Shown in pieces: positions 1 through 7,620 of a DNA stretch of 64,000 nucleotides (within the stretch, counting starts at the first letter, position 1; every line of letters starts with the position of its first letter). Position numbers and translations under genes: made by a program. Under the pieces are notes generated by a model that had not been told where the DNA came from, searched no databases, and saw only the letters and a list, made by a program, of their open reading frames with translations. This DNA comes from Phytoactinopolyspora halotolerans (GTDB taxonomy: Bacteria; Actinomycetota; Actinomycetes; Jiangellales; Jiangellaceae), in NCBI RefSeq assembly GCF_010550675.1, contig NZ_JAAGOA010000005.1:233524-297523 (forward strand), written 5' to 3'.

Positions 1-231
1 CAGGACCACGTCGGGCTGCATCGCCGCCACCAGCGTGACGGCGTGATCGCCGTCGCTGGCCTCACCCACGACGTCGATGTCCTCCTCGGCGCCGAGAATG
101 ACCCTGAACCCCGCCCGCACCAGATCCTGGTCGTCCGCGAGGAGGACCCGAATCGGAGCACCGTCGGGCCGGCCGACACGCTGGGGCCGGCTATCCCCGA
201 GTGCCGGCGGCTCGTCGCCTCGTATGGTCAT
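1..231 (-). CDS. NarL/LuxR-type response regulator, N-terminal part (cut by window edge)
   Basis: Only the first 77 codons lie in the window. After a polar leader of about 26 residues the receiver domain begins with IRVLLADDQDLVRAGFR, which holds the acidic pair of the phosphorylation pocket, followed by the typical VVGEASDG segment; the phospho-accepting Asp region (QPDVVL) is at the edge. This opening is characteristic of NarL-family regulators, whose C-terminal HTH would lie outside the window. The ATG at 231-229 overlaps the stop of the kinase gene (ATGA), so the two are translationally coupled. Role inferred: cytoplasmic transcription regulator phosphorylated by the kinase encoded just upstream. 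Confidence 0.9.
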   Translation of the reverse strand, partial: MTIRGDEPPALGDSRPQRVGRPDGAPIRVLLADDQDLVRAGFRVILGAEEDIDVVGEASDGDHAVTLVAAMQPDVVL

Positions 232-1637
232 CGCTCGTTCGCCGTGGCCGCCACGGTCGTCCTCGCCTCCACGGCGCCGGTGGCGGCGCCGGCGCCGCCA
301 CCGCCTCCCGCGAGCGGCAGTCTCGCGCGGACCAAGAACCCTCCGCCGGAGCGGGGTTGTGCTTCCAGCTCTCCACCGTGCACGGCCACCCGCTCCCGCA
401 TACCGACCAGACCGAGGCCGCTCGGGGTCCGCTCGCCGGCAGACAGGAGATGTCCGCGTCCGTCGTCGCTCACTTCTACCTCGAGCAGGTTCCGCAGATG
501 GCGCACTCGAATGTCCACGCTGGTCGCGGCGGCATGTTTCACCGTGTTGGTCAGCGCCTCCTGGACCACACGGTAGGCGGTGAGTTCAACGGCCGCCGAC
601 ATCGGGTGCGGTTCTCCGAAAACACGGTAGTCCACCTGAAGGCCGGTGCTACGGGCCTTGTCGACCAGCCCCGACAGCTGCGCCAGCCCCGGGGACGGCC
701 CGCCCCGGTCCCTCTCCGCGTCCGCAGCCGCGTCGCCCTCGCGGCCGTCGCGATCCTCGCGCCCGTCGTCGCGGAGCACGCCGAGCAGACCTCGCAGTTC
801 GGTGATCGCCGTCCGGGCCGTCTCTTCGACGGCCTCCAGCGACGTGCTGGCCAGTTCGCGGTCGGAGTCGAAGACCCGACGCGCGGCGGCCGCCTGTACA
901 CCCATCACGGAGACGTGATGGGCTACGACATCGTGCAGGTCGCGCGCGATCCGGACCCGTTCCTCCACCACGGCCCGGCGCGCGTTGGCCTCCTGCGAGC
1001 GGCGCAGTTCGTCACCCTGAATCTCCAGCTTGTACCGCCGTCGAGCCGACTCCCACGCGGCATTGCCGAAGAAATACGCGGAGAAGAAGAACAGCAGGTT
1101 GAAACTGATGTGGTAGAGCGCGGCCGCCCAGAGCGGGTCGAACGGACCTTGCGCGGCGGGAAACTCCGGTGTCGCCTGCGTCAGGTCGCGGGCCATGGCG
1201 ATGCCCAGCCATGTGAACATCGCCCCGATGACGCCGATCCGGACCCACCTGGCCCGTACCCGGTCACGGCCCCACGCGCCGAGGGTGTAGATCGCCGCGA
1301 ACAGCGCGATCGACGGGATGAGGTTGTCGCCGTTCTGCCGTACCTGCGCCGCGATGAACAACGCCGGCAGCACGAGCACCACCGTGCACGGGAAACGGCG
1401 GCGGAAGACGAGCGGCGCAGTCAAGGCGACACCCCACGCGATCTGTTCGGCCAGGCTGGGTGCAGATGGGAAGACGAACGCACCCATGCTGTTGATCAGC
1501 ATCGACATCACCACCGCACCCGCCACGATGGCTGCGGCGAGCACAGCGTCCCTGCGATATCCGGCCCGTCCTGGCCCGGGCCGTTCCCATCGGTCCCAGT
1601 CCATGGTCGGGTGATCGTCTCGTCCTACGGCACCCAT
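228..1637 (-). CDS. NarL-family sensor histidine kinase (HisKA_3 type)
   Basis: Membrane histidine kinase of about 469 residues. The N-terminal third holds four to five hydrophobic segments (for example AVLAAAIVAGAVVMSMLI and ISFNLLFFFSAYFF), followed by a coiled linker and a HisKA_3 dimerisation helix with the phospho-His in RIARDLHDVVAHH (about residue 235). The HATPase_c domain shows the N box (VVQEALTNTVKHA) and G boxes (VSDDGRG, GLGLVGMRERV). No extracellular sensor domain is visible, so the signal is probably sensed in or at the membrane. ATG at 1637 is used; ATG at 1604 and TTG at 1667 are alternatives and none has a strong ribosome site. It forms an operon with the response regulator at the window edge. 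Confidence 0.88.
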   Translation of the reverse strand: MGAVGRDDHPTMDWDRWERPGPGRAGYRRDAVLAAAIVAGAVVMSMLINSMGAFVFPSAPSLAEQIAWGVALTAPLVFRRRFPCTVVLVLPALFIAAQVRQNGDNLIPSIALFAAIYTLGAWGRDRVRARWVRIGVIGAMFTWLGIAMARDLTQATPEFPAAQGPFDPLWAAALYHISFNLLFFFSAYFFGNAAWESARRRYKLEIQGDELRRSQEANARRAVVEERVRIARDLHDVVAHHVSVMGVQAAAARRVFDSDRELASTSLEAVEETARTAITELRGLLGVLRDDGREDRDGREGDAAADAERDRGGPSPGLAQLSGLVDKARSTGLQVDYRVFGEPHPMSAAVELTAYRVVQEALTNTVKHAAATSVDIRVRHLRNLLEVEVSDDGRGHLLSAGERTPSGLGLVGMRERVAVHGGELEAQPRSGGGFLVRARLPLAGGGGGAGAATGAVEARTTVAATANER

Positions 1638-1700
1638 GAGGGAAAACGTAACCGATCCACAGGACAACGGCAGCCGGCCCGATCACCCGCGCTCAACGTC

Positions 1701-1728
1701 GGTGAGAGAAACGCGGTGAGGGAAATGC
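1701..1728. repeat. Two adjacent 14-bp direct repeats upstream of the kinase gene
   Basis: GGTGAGAGAAACGC is followed directly by GGTGAGGGAAATGC (12 of 14 identical). A third TGAGGGAAA core lies at 1637-1645, across the proposed kinase start. The repeats lie upstream of the minus-strand kinase/regulator operon, so they could be a regulator-binding site; no function is shown by the sequence alone. Confidence 0.4.
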
Positions 1729-1759
1729 ACTGTGGCCGTGATCGCGACCACAATGTCGT

Positions 1760-2767
1760 TCACTTCAACGACGGAACCCGCTCGTCGCGGGGCGGCGGGC
1801 CCGGCGGCGTACCCTCGCCGAAAGGCCGCCCGCCCAGTTCCGCACGGTGGTGCGGCGTCAGCCATCCGCTCGGATCCGGTCCCTTGGGCACGATCTGGGT
1901 GGGGTTGATGCCGGTGTGCACCACGTAATAGTGCTCCTTGATCTGGGCGAAGTCGATCGTGTCGCCGAACCCCGGGGTCTGGAACAGGTCACGGGTGTAG
2001 GCCCACAGCGCCGGCATCTCGGTCAGCTTGTTCCGGTTGCACTTGAAGTGGCCGTGATAGACCGCGTCAAAACGGACCAGCGTGGTGAACAGCCGCACGT
2101 CCGCCTCGGTGATCGTGTCACCGACCAGGTACCTGCGGCGGGTCAGCCGATCCTCGAGCCAGTCCAGCCGGGCGAAAAGCCGGTCGTACGCCTGCTCGTA
2201 GGCACCCTGTGAACTGGCGAATCCGCATCGGTAGACACCGTTGTTGACGTCGGTGAAGACCAGCTCCGACACCTCGTCGATCTCCTCGCGCAGAGACTCC
2301 GGATACAGGTCCGGCGCGCCGTCCCGGTGGTACCGGACCCACTCGGTGCTCAGGTCGATCGTCATGGTCGGGAAATCGTTGGTCACGACCTGCCCGCTGG
2401 GCACGTCGACGATCGCCGGAACGGTGATACCGAGCGGATAGTCCGGATCGCGGGCGAGGTAGGCGTCGCGCAGCCGCGGGATCCGCAGCACCGGATCGAC
2501 GCCTGAGGGGTCGAGGTCGAAGGTCCAGCTGCGTTCATCGTGCACCGGGCCGCAGATGCCCATGGACAGCACCGGCTCCAGACCGAGCAAACGGCGCACG
2601 ATGGCGGCGCGGTTGGCCCAAGGGCACGCCCGGGCGATGATCAGCCGGTATCGGTCCGCCTCCACCGGATAGCCGTCTCGTCCGTCAGCGGTGATCCGGG
2701 TGGGGATGTACCGCATGTCCCGGGCGAACTCGCCGCTTGCCTTCGTATCCGCCTGTGCCGAACCCAT
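1760..2767 (-). CDS. Glutathionyl-hydroquinone reductase family (Xi-class GST, YqjG/PcpF-like)
   Basis: 335 residues, the usual length for Xi-class glutathione transferase-like enzymes, which remove a thiol adduct from hydroquinones. The thioredoxin-like N-terminal half carries the catalytic Cys in ARACPWANR (C48), the family signature; the helical C-terminal half includes GDTITEADVRLFTTLVRFD and the terminal HTGINPTQIVPKGP block, both typical. In actinobacteria, which make mycothiol rather than glutathione, the natural thiol is probably mycothiol; that is inference. Begins with ATG, 36 bases after the gene at 2804-4153 on the same strand, so the two may be co-transcribed. Confidence 0.9.
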   Translation of the reverse strand: MGSAQADTKASGEFARDMRYIPTRITADGRDGYPVEADRYRLIIARACPWANRAAIVRRLLGLEPVLSMGICGPVHDERSWTFDLDPSGVDPVLRIPRLRDAYLARDPDYPLGITVPAIVDVPSGQVVTNDFPTMTIDLSTEWVRYHRDGAPDLYPESLREEIDEVSELVFTDVNNGVYRCGFASSQGAYEQAYDRLFARLDWLEDRLTRRRYLVGDTITEADVRLFTTLVRFDAVYHGHFKCNRNKLTEMPALWAYTRDLFQTPGFGDTIDFAQIKEHYYVVHTGINPTQIVPKGPDPSGWLTPHHRAELGGRPFGEGTPPGPPPRDERVPSLK

Positions 2768-2803
2768 ATGGACCGATGGTAGACCTGAAGACGACGAGCG
2801 TGC

Positions 2804-4153
2804 CTACTCGCCGGCCGGGCCGGCGCCTCCGTGTCCCTGTGGCTGCTCATCCTGGTCTTGGTGATCCTGCGGACCATACCCATGATCGTGCGGTTCACGG
2901 GGTTCGATCGGCTGGTGCATGTCGTGCGTCCGGGAATCATCGGCCGGATTCTGGTCGACCCGATACTGCAGTGCGGGTGCGCTGTAACCGTTCGCCTGAC
3001 GCTGCCCGGAATCCCGCCGGTCCGCCGGCTCGTGGCCCGCTCCGGTGGCCATCAGGCCACGCTGCGCATCGCGAAGGGCCCTCATGATGCCCTCCTGGCA
3101 GCGTTCGAAATGGGCGAGCCGGTCGGTCAGGACGTCCATGTCGGCTCGCAGGTGCGCGTTGGCCAGGCGCAGTTCGGCGATCTGCACCGCCTGGATCCGC
3201 GCTCGCTCCGTCTGCTCGGACGCTGCCGCAGGGGTCGGTGGCCGCCCGCCGGTGGCCCGGTCCGCGTGCTCGCGTGCCTGATCCTCGCGTTCCTGAAGAA
3301 TCCGGTCGACCTCGACCGCGTCCGGTGGGACCGGAAGCCGCGACAGCCGGCTACGCTGTGCGGCCCCGAGCAGGTGCGAGACCTCCCGGCCGGTGGTGCG
3401 GTCGATGCGGGAGACGCTCAGCACCGGGTGGCGATTCTCGTCGTGGTAGCGATCGAGGTTGACCCCGGGGAGGTAGGTCCGCACCGCTCCCGCTCCGATG
3501 GCGTGCCGTTCCCCCACCATCTCGTTGAACTCCTGCTCCACCTGCTTGTCCAGCAGGAACATGACGCCCAGACCGATGATGTCGGACATCGCGTCATCCG
3601 CCCATTCCTGGAATTCCGCGGTCCGCCGGCTGTCCTGGCTGGCCACGAAGACCGGGCCGCGGCGGGCTTCGTCGGACAGATAGTCCATCAAGTCCGGCAC
3701 GTGGTCGCGGCTCGCCCACATCGGAACGGACGTCATCGGGGTTTGACCGTCGTAGCATGCGACCTCGGTGAGCACCGGCGGCACGAACGGCGGTACCGGC
3801 GCGAACAGGGTCCGCGCGGACCACGCCGCTCGTTCCGGCCCAGGAAGCTCGGCTTCGATCCAGAGCCAGCCGGGACCGCTCGCCTGTTCGGCGGCCGTCA
3901 CGCTGAGCCGGGTGACCGCCCCAGGCCGGTCCACCCCTGGTCGGTTCCACCGCCACCGATAGACGCCGTTGCCACGATGCGTCTCATGCTGGACGATGAT
4001 CTCGTTCTCATCGTCCAGCCTGTGGTAACCCGGCTGGTCAGTCGGGAGGTGAATGTCGATGGACTCGATCCAGGCGCCGATGTGCTTCGTGATCGGCTTG
4101 ACTACGCTTTCGCGGCCGTCTACAACGAGAAACGATCGGTATCCCACCGCCAT
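2804..4153 (-). CDS. Unrecognised 449-residue protein with coiled coil and disordered charged tail
   Basis: I do not recognise a named family. About residues 1-130 look like a beta-rich domain (WRWNRPGV, GWLWIEAELPGPE). A second region, about 135-265, contains MWASRDHVPDLMDYLSDE, PVFVASQD, IGLGVMFLLDK, GAVRTYLPGVNL and NRHPVLSVSRI; it resembles alpha/beta modules in uncharacterised actinobacterial proteins, which is memory-based and weak. About 290-370 is a charged helix likely to form a coiled coil (EQTERARIQAVQIAELRLAN). The last 75 residues are rich in D, H, Q, G and P and probably disordered. No signal peptide or membrane segment, so cytoplasmic. ATG is preceded by AAGGGAG at good spacing, and a promoter is visible upstream. 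Confidence 0.8.
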   Translation of the reverse strand: MAVGYRSFLVVDGRESVVKPITKHIGAWIESIDIHLPTDQPGYHRLDDENEIIVQHETHRGNGVYRWRWNRPGVDRPGAVTRLSVTAAEQASGPGWLWIEAELPGPERAAWSARTLFAPVPPFVPPVLTEVACYDGQTPMTSVPMWASRDHVPDLMDYLSDEARRGPVFVASQDSRRTAEFQEWADDAMSDIIGLGVMFLLDKQVEQEFNEMVGERHAIGAGAVRTYLPGVNLDRYHDENRHPVLSVSRIDRTTGREVSHLLGAAQRSRLSRLPVPPDAVEVDRILQEREDQAREHADRATGGRPPTPAAASEQTERARIQAVQIAELRLANAHLRADMDVLTDRLAHFERCQEGIMRALRDAQRGLMATGAGHEPADRRDSGQRQANGYSAPALQYRVDQNPADDSRTHDMHQPIEPREPHDHGYGPQDHQDQDEQPQGHGGAGPAGE

Positions 4154-4197
4154 GGCTCGGCTCCCTTGAAGCTTTTACGTGCCGATTTGATCGTTTC

Positions 4198-4225
4198 ATG
4201 GTACGGCTGTCAGGCCACAGGTCAA
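4198..4225 (-). promoter_or_regulatory. Promoter for the 449-residue protein gene
   Basis: Read on the minus strand: TTGACC (4225-4220), 16-base spacer, TACCAT (4203-4198), matching the actinobacterial TTGACN / TANNNT pattern. Transcription would start near 4191, leaving a leader of about 38 bases that contains the AAGGGAG ribosome site. Confidence 0.5.
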
Positions 4226-4573
4226 TAGGTTTGCCGTTTTGTAACCGAGAAATCGCGACAATTGGCCGACAACGGGCCACCGCGCTAGACAGCGGCTCGA
4301 GGCGGTCTGCACATCGCCATATCCCGGTCGTGCGCGTACCCGCTCGGACAGATCATTCGGCGTGTGAACGCTAACGCACGTTGCGGTGCTGGGCGGCCGC
4401 ATCGACGTCGCGCTGGTCATCCCGCCTCCGTCCGCGTTCCTCCGGCTCTATGCCGTTGCGGCACCGGAGGCCGGACCATCCGAATGCCGCACAGCTGACC
4501 GCAGTGCGGCACCGCCGGGGTATGGCCAAGACATTCTGTTCGCCCGCCGAAACCCGAGCGAGACACCTCGCCC
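4226..4573. other. Divergent intergenic stretch without a supported gene
   Basis: About 350 bases between the minus-strand promoter and the plus-strand small membrane protein gene. Open frames here are short and lack ribosome sites or recognisable content. Nothing further was seen. Confidence 0.5.
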
Positions 4574-4999
4574 ATGCGATACGTTGCCGATGTGGAGGTC
4601 GTCGGATTGGCCATCGCCCTCGTCGCCCTGGTGATCGCGCTGGTGGCGCTACAACGGTCACGGCACGGCAAACGGCGTGATGAACGTGGCCCGGCACAGC
4701 GGCTCACACCCGACCGAAAGCCGGCGCCCGCCGAGGGTGTGCACTTCGAGCTACGCCCAGCAGGCGAGAGTCTGTACCGGCTGAAGAACGTCGGCACCGA
4801 GACCGCCTACGACGTCAAGCTCCGCGCACACCGGCTCGGCAAGAACGCCTCCTACGACGAGTTCGACGCCGGCGACGTGGATGATATCGAGCTCACCCCG
4901 AAGGCCGAGGCGGAGCGGAACGTCGTCGAGATCACCTGGCATGAGAGACGCGACCACACCGACCGGATCCACCACAAGCTACTCCGCGTGCCGCAATGA
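4574..4999 (+). CDS. Small membrane-anchored protein of unknown function
   Basis: 141 residues. One hydrophobic helix near the N terminus (VVGLAIALVALVIALVALQ, about residues 9-27) is followed by a basic stretch (RSRHGKRRDERG), which suggests an N-out/C-in single anchor. The soluble part (VHFELRPAGESLYRLKNVGTETAYDVKL) looks like an immunoglobulin-like beta sandwich of the kind often found in small actinobacterial proteins; no function is known to me. The ATG has no strong ribosome site. It is convergent with helD. Confidence 0.65.
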   Translation: MRYVADVEVVGLAIALVALVIALVALQRSRHGKRRDERGPAQRLTPDRKPAPAEGVHFELRPAGESLYRLKNVGTETAYDVKLRAHRLGKNASYDEFDAGDVDDIELTPKAEAERNVVEITWHERRDHTDRIHHKLLRVPQ

Positions 5000-5012
5000 C
5001 CGGACACGACGT

Positions 5013-5062
5013 CGATGAATACGACTTCGGTGGGTCATTGCGCCTACTACTCGTATTCATCG
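5013..5062. terminator. Inverted repeat between convergent genes
   Basis: CGATGAATACGA (5013-5024) and TCGTATTCATCG (5051-5062) are perfect 12-base complements with a 26-base loop. The repeat lies between the ends of the small membrane protein gene and helD. It has no T tract, so it may act as a bidirectional transcript-end structure rather than a classical intrinsic terminator. Confidence 0.5.
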
Positions 5063-5105
5063 GCGCCGCGGTCAGCGACAGTCGGCGCGTAACGACGGTC
5101 AGCGC

Positions 5106-7472
5106 TCAGCGATCGTGGTCGTGTCCGTGGCCGTCGCGTGCCAGGCGGGAGAGGGCCGGCGGCAACGGGGCGACATGCAGCACGCCGAGCCGCCGGGTGG
5201 GACGCGTCAGCGCGACATAGAGGTCGGCATATCCCTGCGTCGAGGCGGCCAGCAGTTCGTCCGGGGTGACGACGACGGTCGCGTCGAACTCCAGCCCCTT
5301 GGCCTGTTCCGGGGTGATCACCGCAACCGGAGCGTCCAGCATGTCGAAGTCGCCGGCCGCCCGCGCCTCCGGCACCTCGGCTCGCACGGCGGCGAGGCAG
5401 CTGTCCAGCCGCGCTCGCGGAACGATGAAGGCCAGCGTGCCCTCGCCGATCGCGTCGCGTTCCCGCTTCACCACCGCGGGGAGCACATCCGGGAGATCAT
5501 CCTCGCTGACCCGCTGCGCCCACGGCACATCGCCGTCCGGGCGGACCGACCGTGGCGCCACCGCATCCGAACCTCCGGCGGCCAAGACATCGCCGGCCAC
5601 CGTCATGATCGGCTGCGGGGTCCGGTAGTTCACCGTGAGCCGGGCGCGCCGCCAGCTGCCGGGCGCGAGCCGGTCGAGGGCGTCCGCCCAGGAGTTCACC
5701 CCGTCCGGGGCGCCGGTCTGCGCGACGTCCCCGACGACGGTCATGGAGAGCGTGGGGCAGCGACGCGTGAGGATGCGCCACGCCATCGGCGACAGCTCCT
5801 GCGCCTCATCGACGATGACGTGTCCGTACTTCCACTCCCGGTTCCGACGGGCGCGCTCGGCGATCGACGCACGCCGGCCGGTGTCGTGATAGCGGGACAG
5901 CACGAGCGAGGCATCGACCGGCATCGCGACCTCCTCGTCGATCGCCATATCCATGGCCACGTCGTAGGCGTCGGTGATCATCTGACGCTCCTGCTCGGTC
6001 TGCTCGCTGCGTTCCGTCTCCGCGCGCGCCCGCGCATCCGCGGCTCGCGCCAGCACGACGTCCAGCTCACCCACCAGGGCCGCTGCCTCATCCAGCAACG
6101 GCACGTCGGCCACCGTCCACGCCGCCGGATCCGCACGGTGCAGGCAGTCCCGCTCGGCCTGAGTGAGCTGCGGGGCCACATCGGCGCGGAACCGCTCGTC
6201 CGTGTACAGCTCGGAGAGCAACCCTTCGGGCGTCAGTTCCGGCCAGAGGATGTCCAGGGCCTCGCGCACACCCGGCGACGACTTCAACTCCTGCCGCACG
6301 GCCGGCCGGTCGACCAGATCGACGAGCTCGCGATCGTCCTCGTCCTCGATCTCTTCCGGAATGTCCACACCGTCCAGCACCGCCTCGATCTTGCCCAGCG
6401 CCTGCTCGGTCAGCTCGTCCAGCACGTCGGCGACGACGTACTTGCGCATGCGGTTGTGCGGCTGCCGGGTGCGTTGGGCGCGCTCCCGGGCGTTGTCCCG
6501 GATCCGCCGACAGGTCGCATCGTCGAGGAAGTAGACGTCCCGGTCGGTGGTGACCCGCAGCCCGCCGATCGGCGCGCGTTCATTGCTCGCCACCGCTTGC
6601 GCCAGCACGTCGGCCATCCGCAGATCGCCCTTGACGATCGCCGTCGCCGGAGCGTCGACCCGCTCGGTCTCCACCCCCGGGTAGAGCCCGCCGACGGAGC
6701 TGAGCACGACGTCGGTCTCGCCCAGGCCGGGCAGCACCTGATCGATGTAGCGCAGGAATGTGGCGTTCGGGCCGACGACGAGCACACCGTTCGCCGCGAG
6801 CCGGCGCCGATACGTGTACAGCAGGTACGCCGCACGGTGCAGCGCCACCACGGTCTTGCCGGTTCCCGGCCCGCCCTCCACCACCAGGATGCCGTCGGGA
6901 TCGGACCGGATCACCCGGTCCTGCTCCGCCTGAATGGTGGCGACGATGTCCCCCATCCGGCCGGTACGGGCGGACTCCAGCGACGAGAGCAGCGCCGCCT
7001 CGCCGGTCAGGTGGCGGCGTTCGTCGTCGTCCAGGTTGTCGAGGGCCAGCACGTCGTCGTCGATGCGGACCACATCGCGGCCCCTGAGGTGGATGTGCCG
7101 CCGACGCCGGACACCCAGCCGCTCGGCGGACGTCGCCCGGTAGAACGGTGTCGCCGCGGGCGCGCGCCAATCGATCAGAAGCGGGTCGTAATCCTCGCTG
7201 TATATTCCGGCGCGCCCAATGTAGAGCGGTTCGTCCTCGCTGTCGATATCCAACCGGCCGATGACAAGACCGTGCTCGGCGGAGGCAAGCCGGGCGGCGC
7301 GCTCGGCGTAGTGGTTCACCGATGCGTCACGCTCGAACCGCCCTTGGTGTGTACTGCTCTGAGCAGGCTTGATGGCCCGGCTGAACTGCTCATCCACGCC
7401 TCCTCGGAGATCGTCGAAGCGCTCGTACAGGCGAGTGACATATTCTTGCTCGGCCGCTATCTCCGATTCCAC
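5106..7472 (-). CDS. helD: RNA polymerase recycling motor HelD (UvrD/Rep-like ATPase)
   Basis: 788 residues from the GTG at 7472. HelD removes stalled or nucleic-acid-bound RNA polymerase and, in actinobacteria, related proteins protect it from rifamycins. The N-terminal coiled coil (SEIAAEQEYVTRLYERFDDLR) is followed by the YIGRAGIYSEDYDPLLIDWRAPAA block typical of the family, Walker A in EGGPGTGKTVVALHRAAYLLY (about residue 197), VIVDEAQELSPMAWRIL (Walker B/motif II), VVGDVAQTG, and VYVALTRPTRRL at the C terminus, which ends in a His-rich tail. The GTG fits the family N terminus; upstream TTG codons at 7520 and 7604 would add residues unlike the family and would overlap the small RNA. Leader lies opposite that RNA. 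Confidence 0.9.
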   Translation of the reverse strand: MESEIAAEQEYVTRLYERFDDLRGGVDEQFSRAIKPAQSSTHQGRFERDASVNHYAERAARLASAEHGLVIGRLDIDSEDEPLYIGRAGIYSEDYDPLLIDWRAPAATPFYRATSAERLGVRRRRHIHLRGRDVVRIDDDVLALDNLDDDERRHLTGEAALLSSLESARTGRMGDIVATIQAEQDRVIRSDPDGILVVEGGPGTGKTVVALHRAAYLLYTYRRRLAANGVLVVGPNATFLRYIDQVLPGLGETDVVLSSVGGLYPGVETERVDAPATAIVKGDLRMADVLAQAVASNERAPIGGLRVTTDRDVYFLDDATCRRIRDNARERAQRTRQPHNRMRKYVVADVLDELTEQALGKIEAVLDGVDIPEEIEDEDDRELVDLVDRPAVRQELKSSPGVREALDILWPELTPEGLLSELYTDERFRADVAPQLTQAERDCLHRADPAAWTVADVPLLDEAAALVGELDVVLARAADARARAETERSEQTEQERQMITDAYDVAMDMAIDEEVAMPVDASLVLSRYHDTGRRASIAERARRNREWKYGHVIVDEAQELSPMAWRILTRRCPTLSMTVVGDVAQTGAPDGVNSWADALDRLAPGSWRRARLTVNYRTPQPIMTVAGDVLAAGGSDAVAPRSVRPDGDVPWAQRVSEDDLPDVLPAVVKRERDAIGEGTLAFIVPRARLDSCLAAVRAEVPEARAAGDFDMLDAPVAVITPEQAKGLEFDATVVVTPDELLAASTQGYADLYVALTRPTRRLGVLHVAPLPPALSRLARDGHGHDHDR

Positions 7473-7480
7473 GGCGTCGT

Positions 7481-7510
7481 TTGACGTGGCCTTTTTGGAT
7501 ATCGTATAAT
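7481..7510 (+). promoter_or_regulatory. Near-consensus housekeeping promoter on the plus strand
   Basis: TTGACG at 7481-7486, an 18-base spacer, then a perfect TATAAT at 7505-7510. No protein gene follows on this strand; an intrinsic terminator does, about 85 bases later. The local composition is far richer in A and T than the rest of the window. Confidence 0.65.
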
Positions 7511-7516
7511 CGGCAC

Positions 7517-7618
7517 GCAAGAGCGATATGTCCTTTCCAGAATTCCTGGCTACAAACAGTTCCCGAAGATAGCAAGAATTCGAGGACGGAAACAAGCCCG
7601 GCAATCGCCGGGCTTTTC
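7517..7618 (+). ncRNA. Candidate small RNA of about 100 nt opposite the helD leader
   Basis: Ends are set by the promoter at 7481-7510 (start expected near 7517) and by the hairpin plus T-rich tail at 7594-7620. The stretch has no open frame with a ribosome site on this strand. It is unusually A/T rich, holds two GAATTC motifs and a short possible stem around CCAGAATTCCTGG (7538-7550). It is antisense to the sequence just upstream of helD and lies between helD and the potassium channel gene. I do not recognise it as a known RNA family. The evidence is promoter plus terminator only; conservation and expression are untested. Confidence 0.5.
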
Positions 7619-7620
7619 TT
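7594..7620 (+). terminator. Intrinsic terminator (9-bp stem, AATC loop, T-rich tail)
   Basis: AAGCCCGGC (7594-7602), loop AATC, GCCGGGCTT (7607-7615), then TTCTT. The stem is perfect and the T tract follows on the plus strand, so it ends a plus-strand transcript. On the minus strand it lies directly after the potassium channel stop codon and may end that message as well. Confidence 0.75.

Noticed and set aside
7473-7604. 44-residue N-terminal extension of helD
   Set aside because: It needs a TTG start inside the terminator hairpin and has no similarity to the family N terminus, which begins at the GTG 7472 segment.
7594-7615. Hairpin upstream of helD as a rifamycin-associated element
   Set aside because: The stem AAGCCCGGC/GCCGGGCTT with a four-base loop and T tail reads as an intrinsic terminator; it does not match the palindrome of that element as I remember it.
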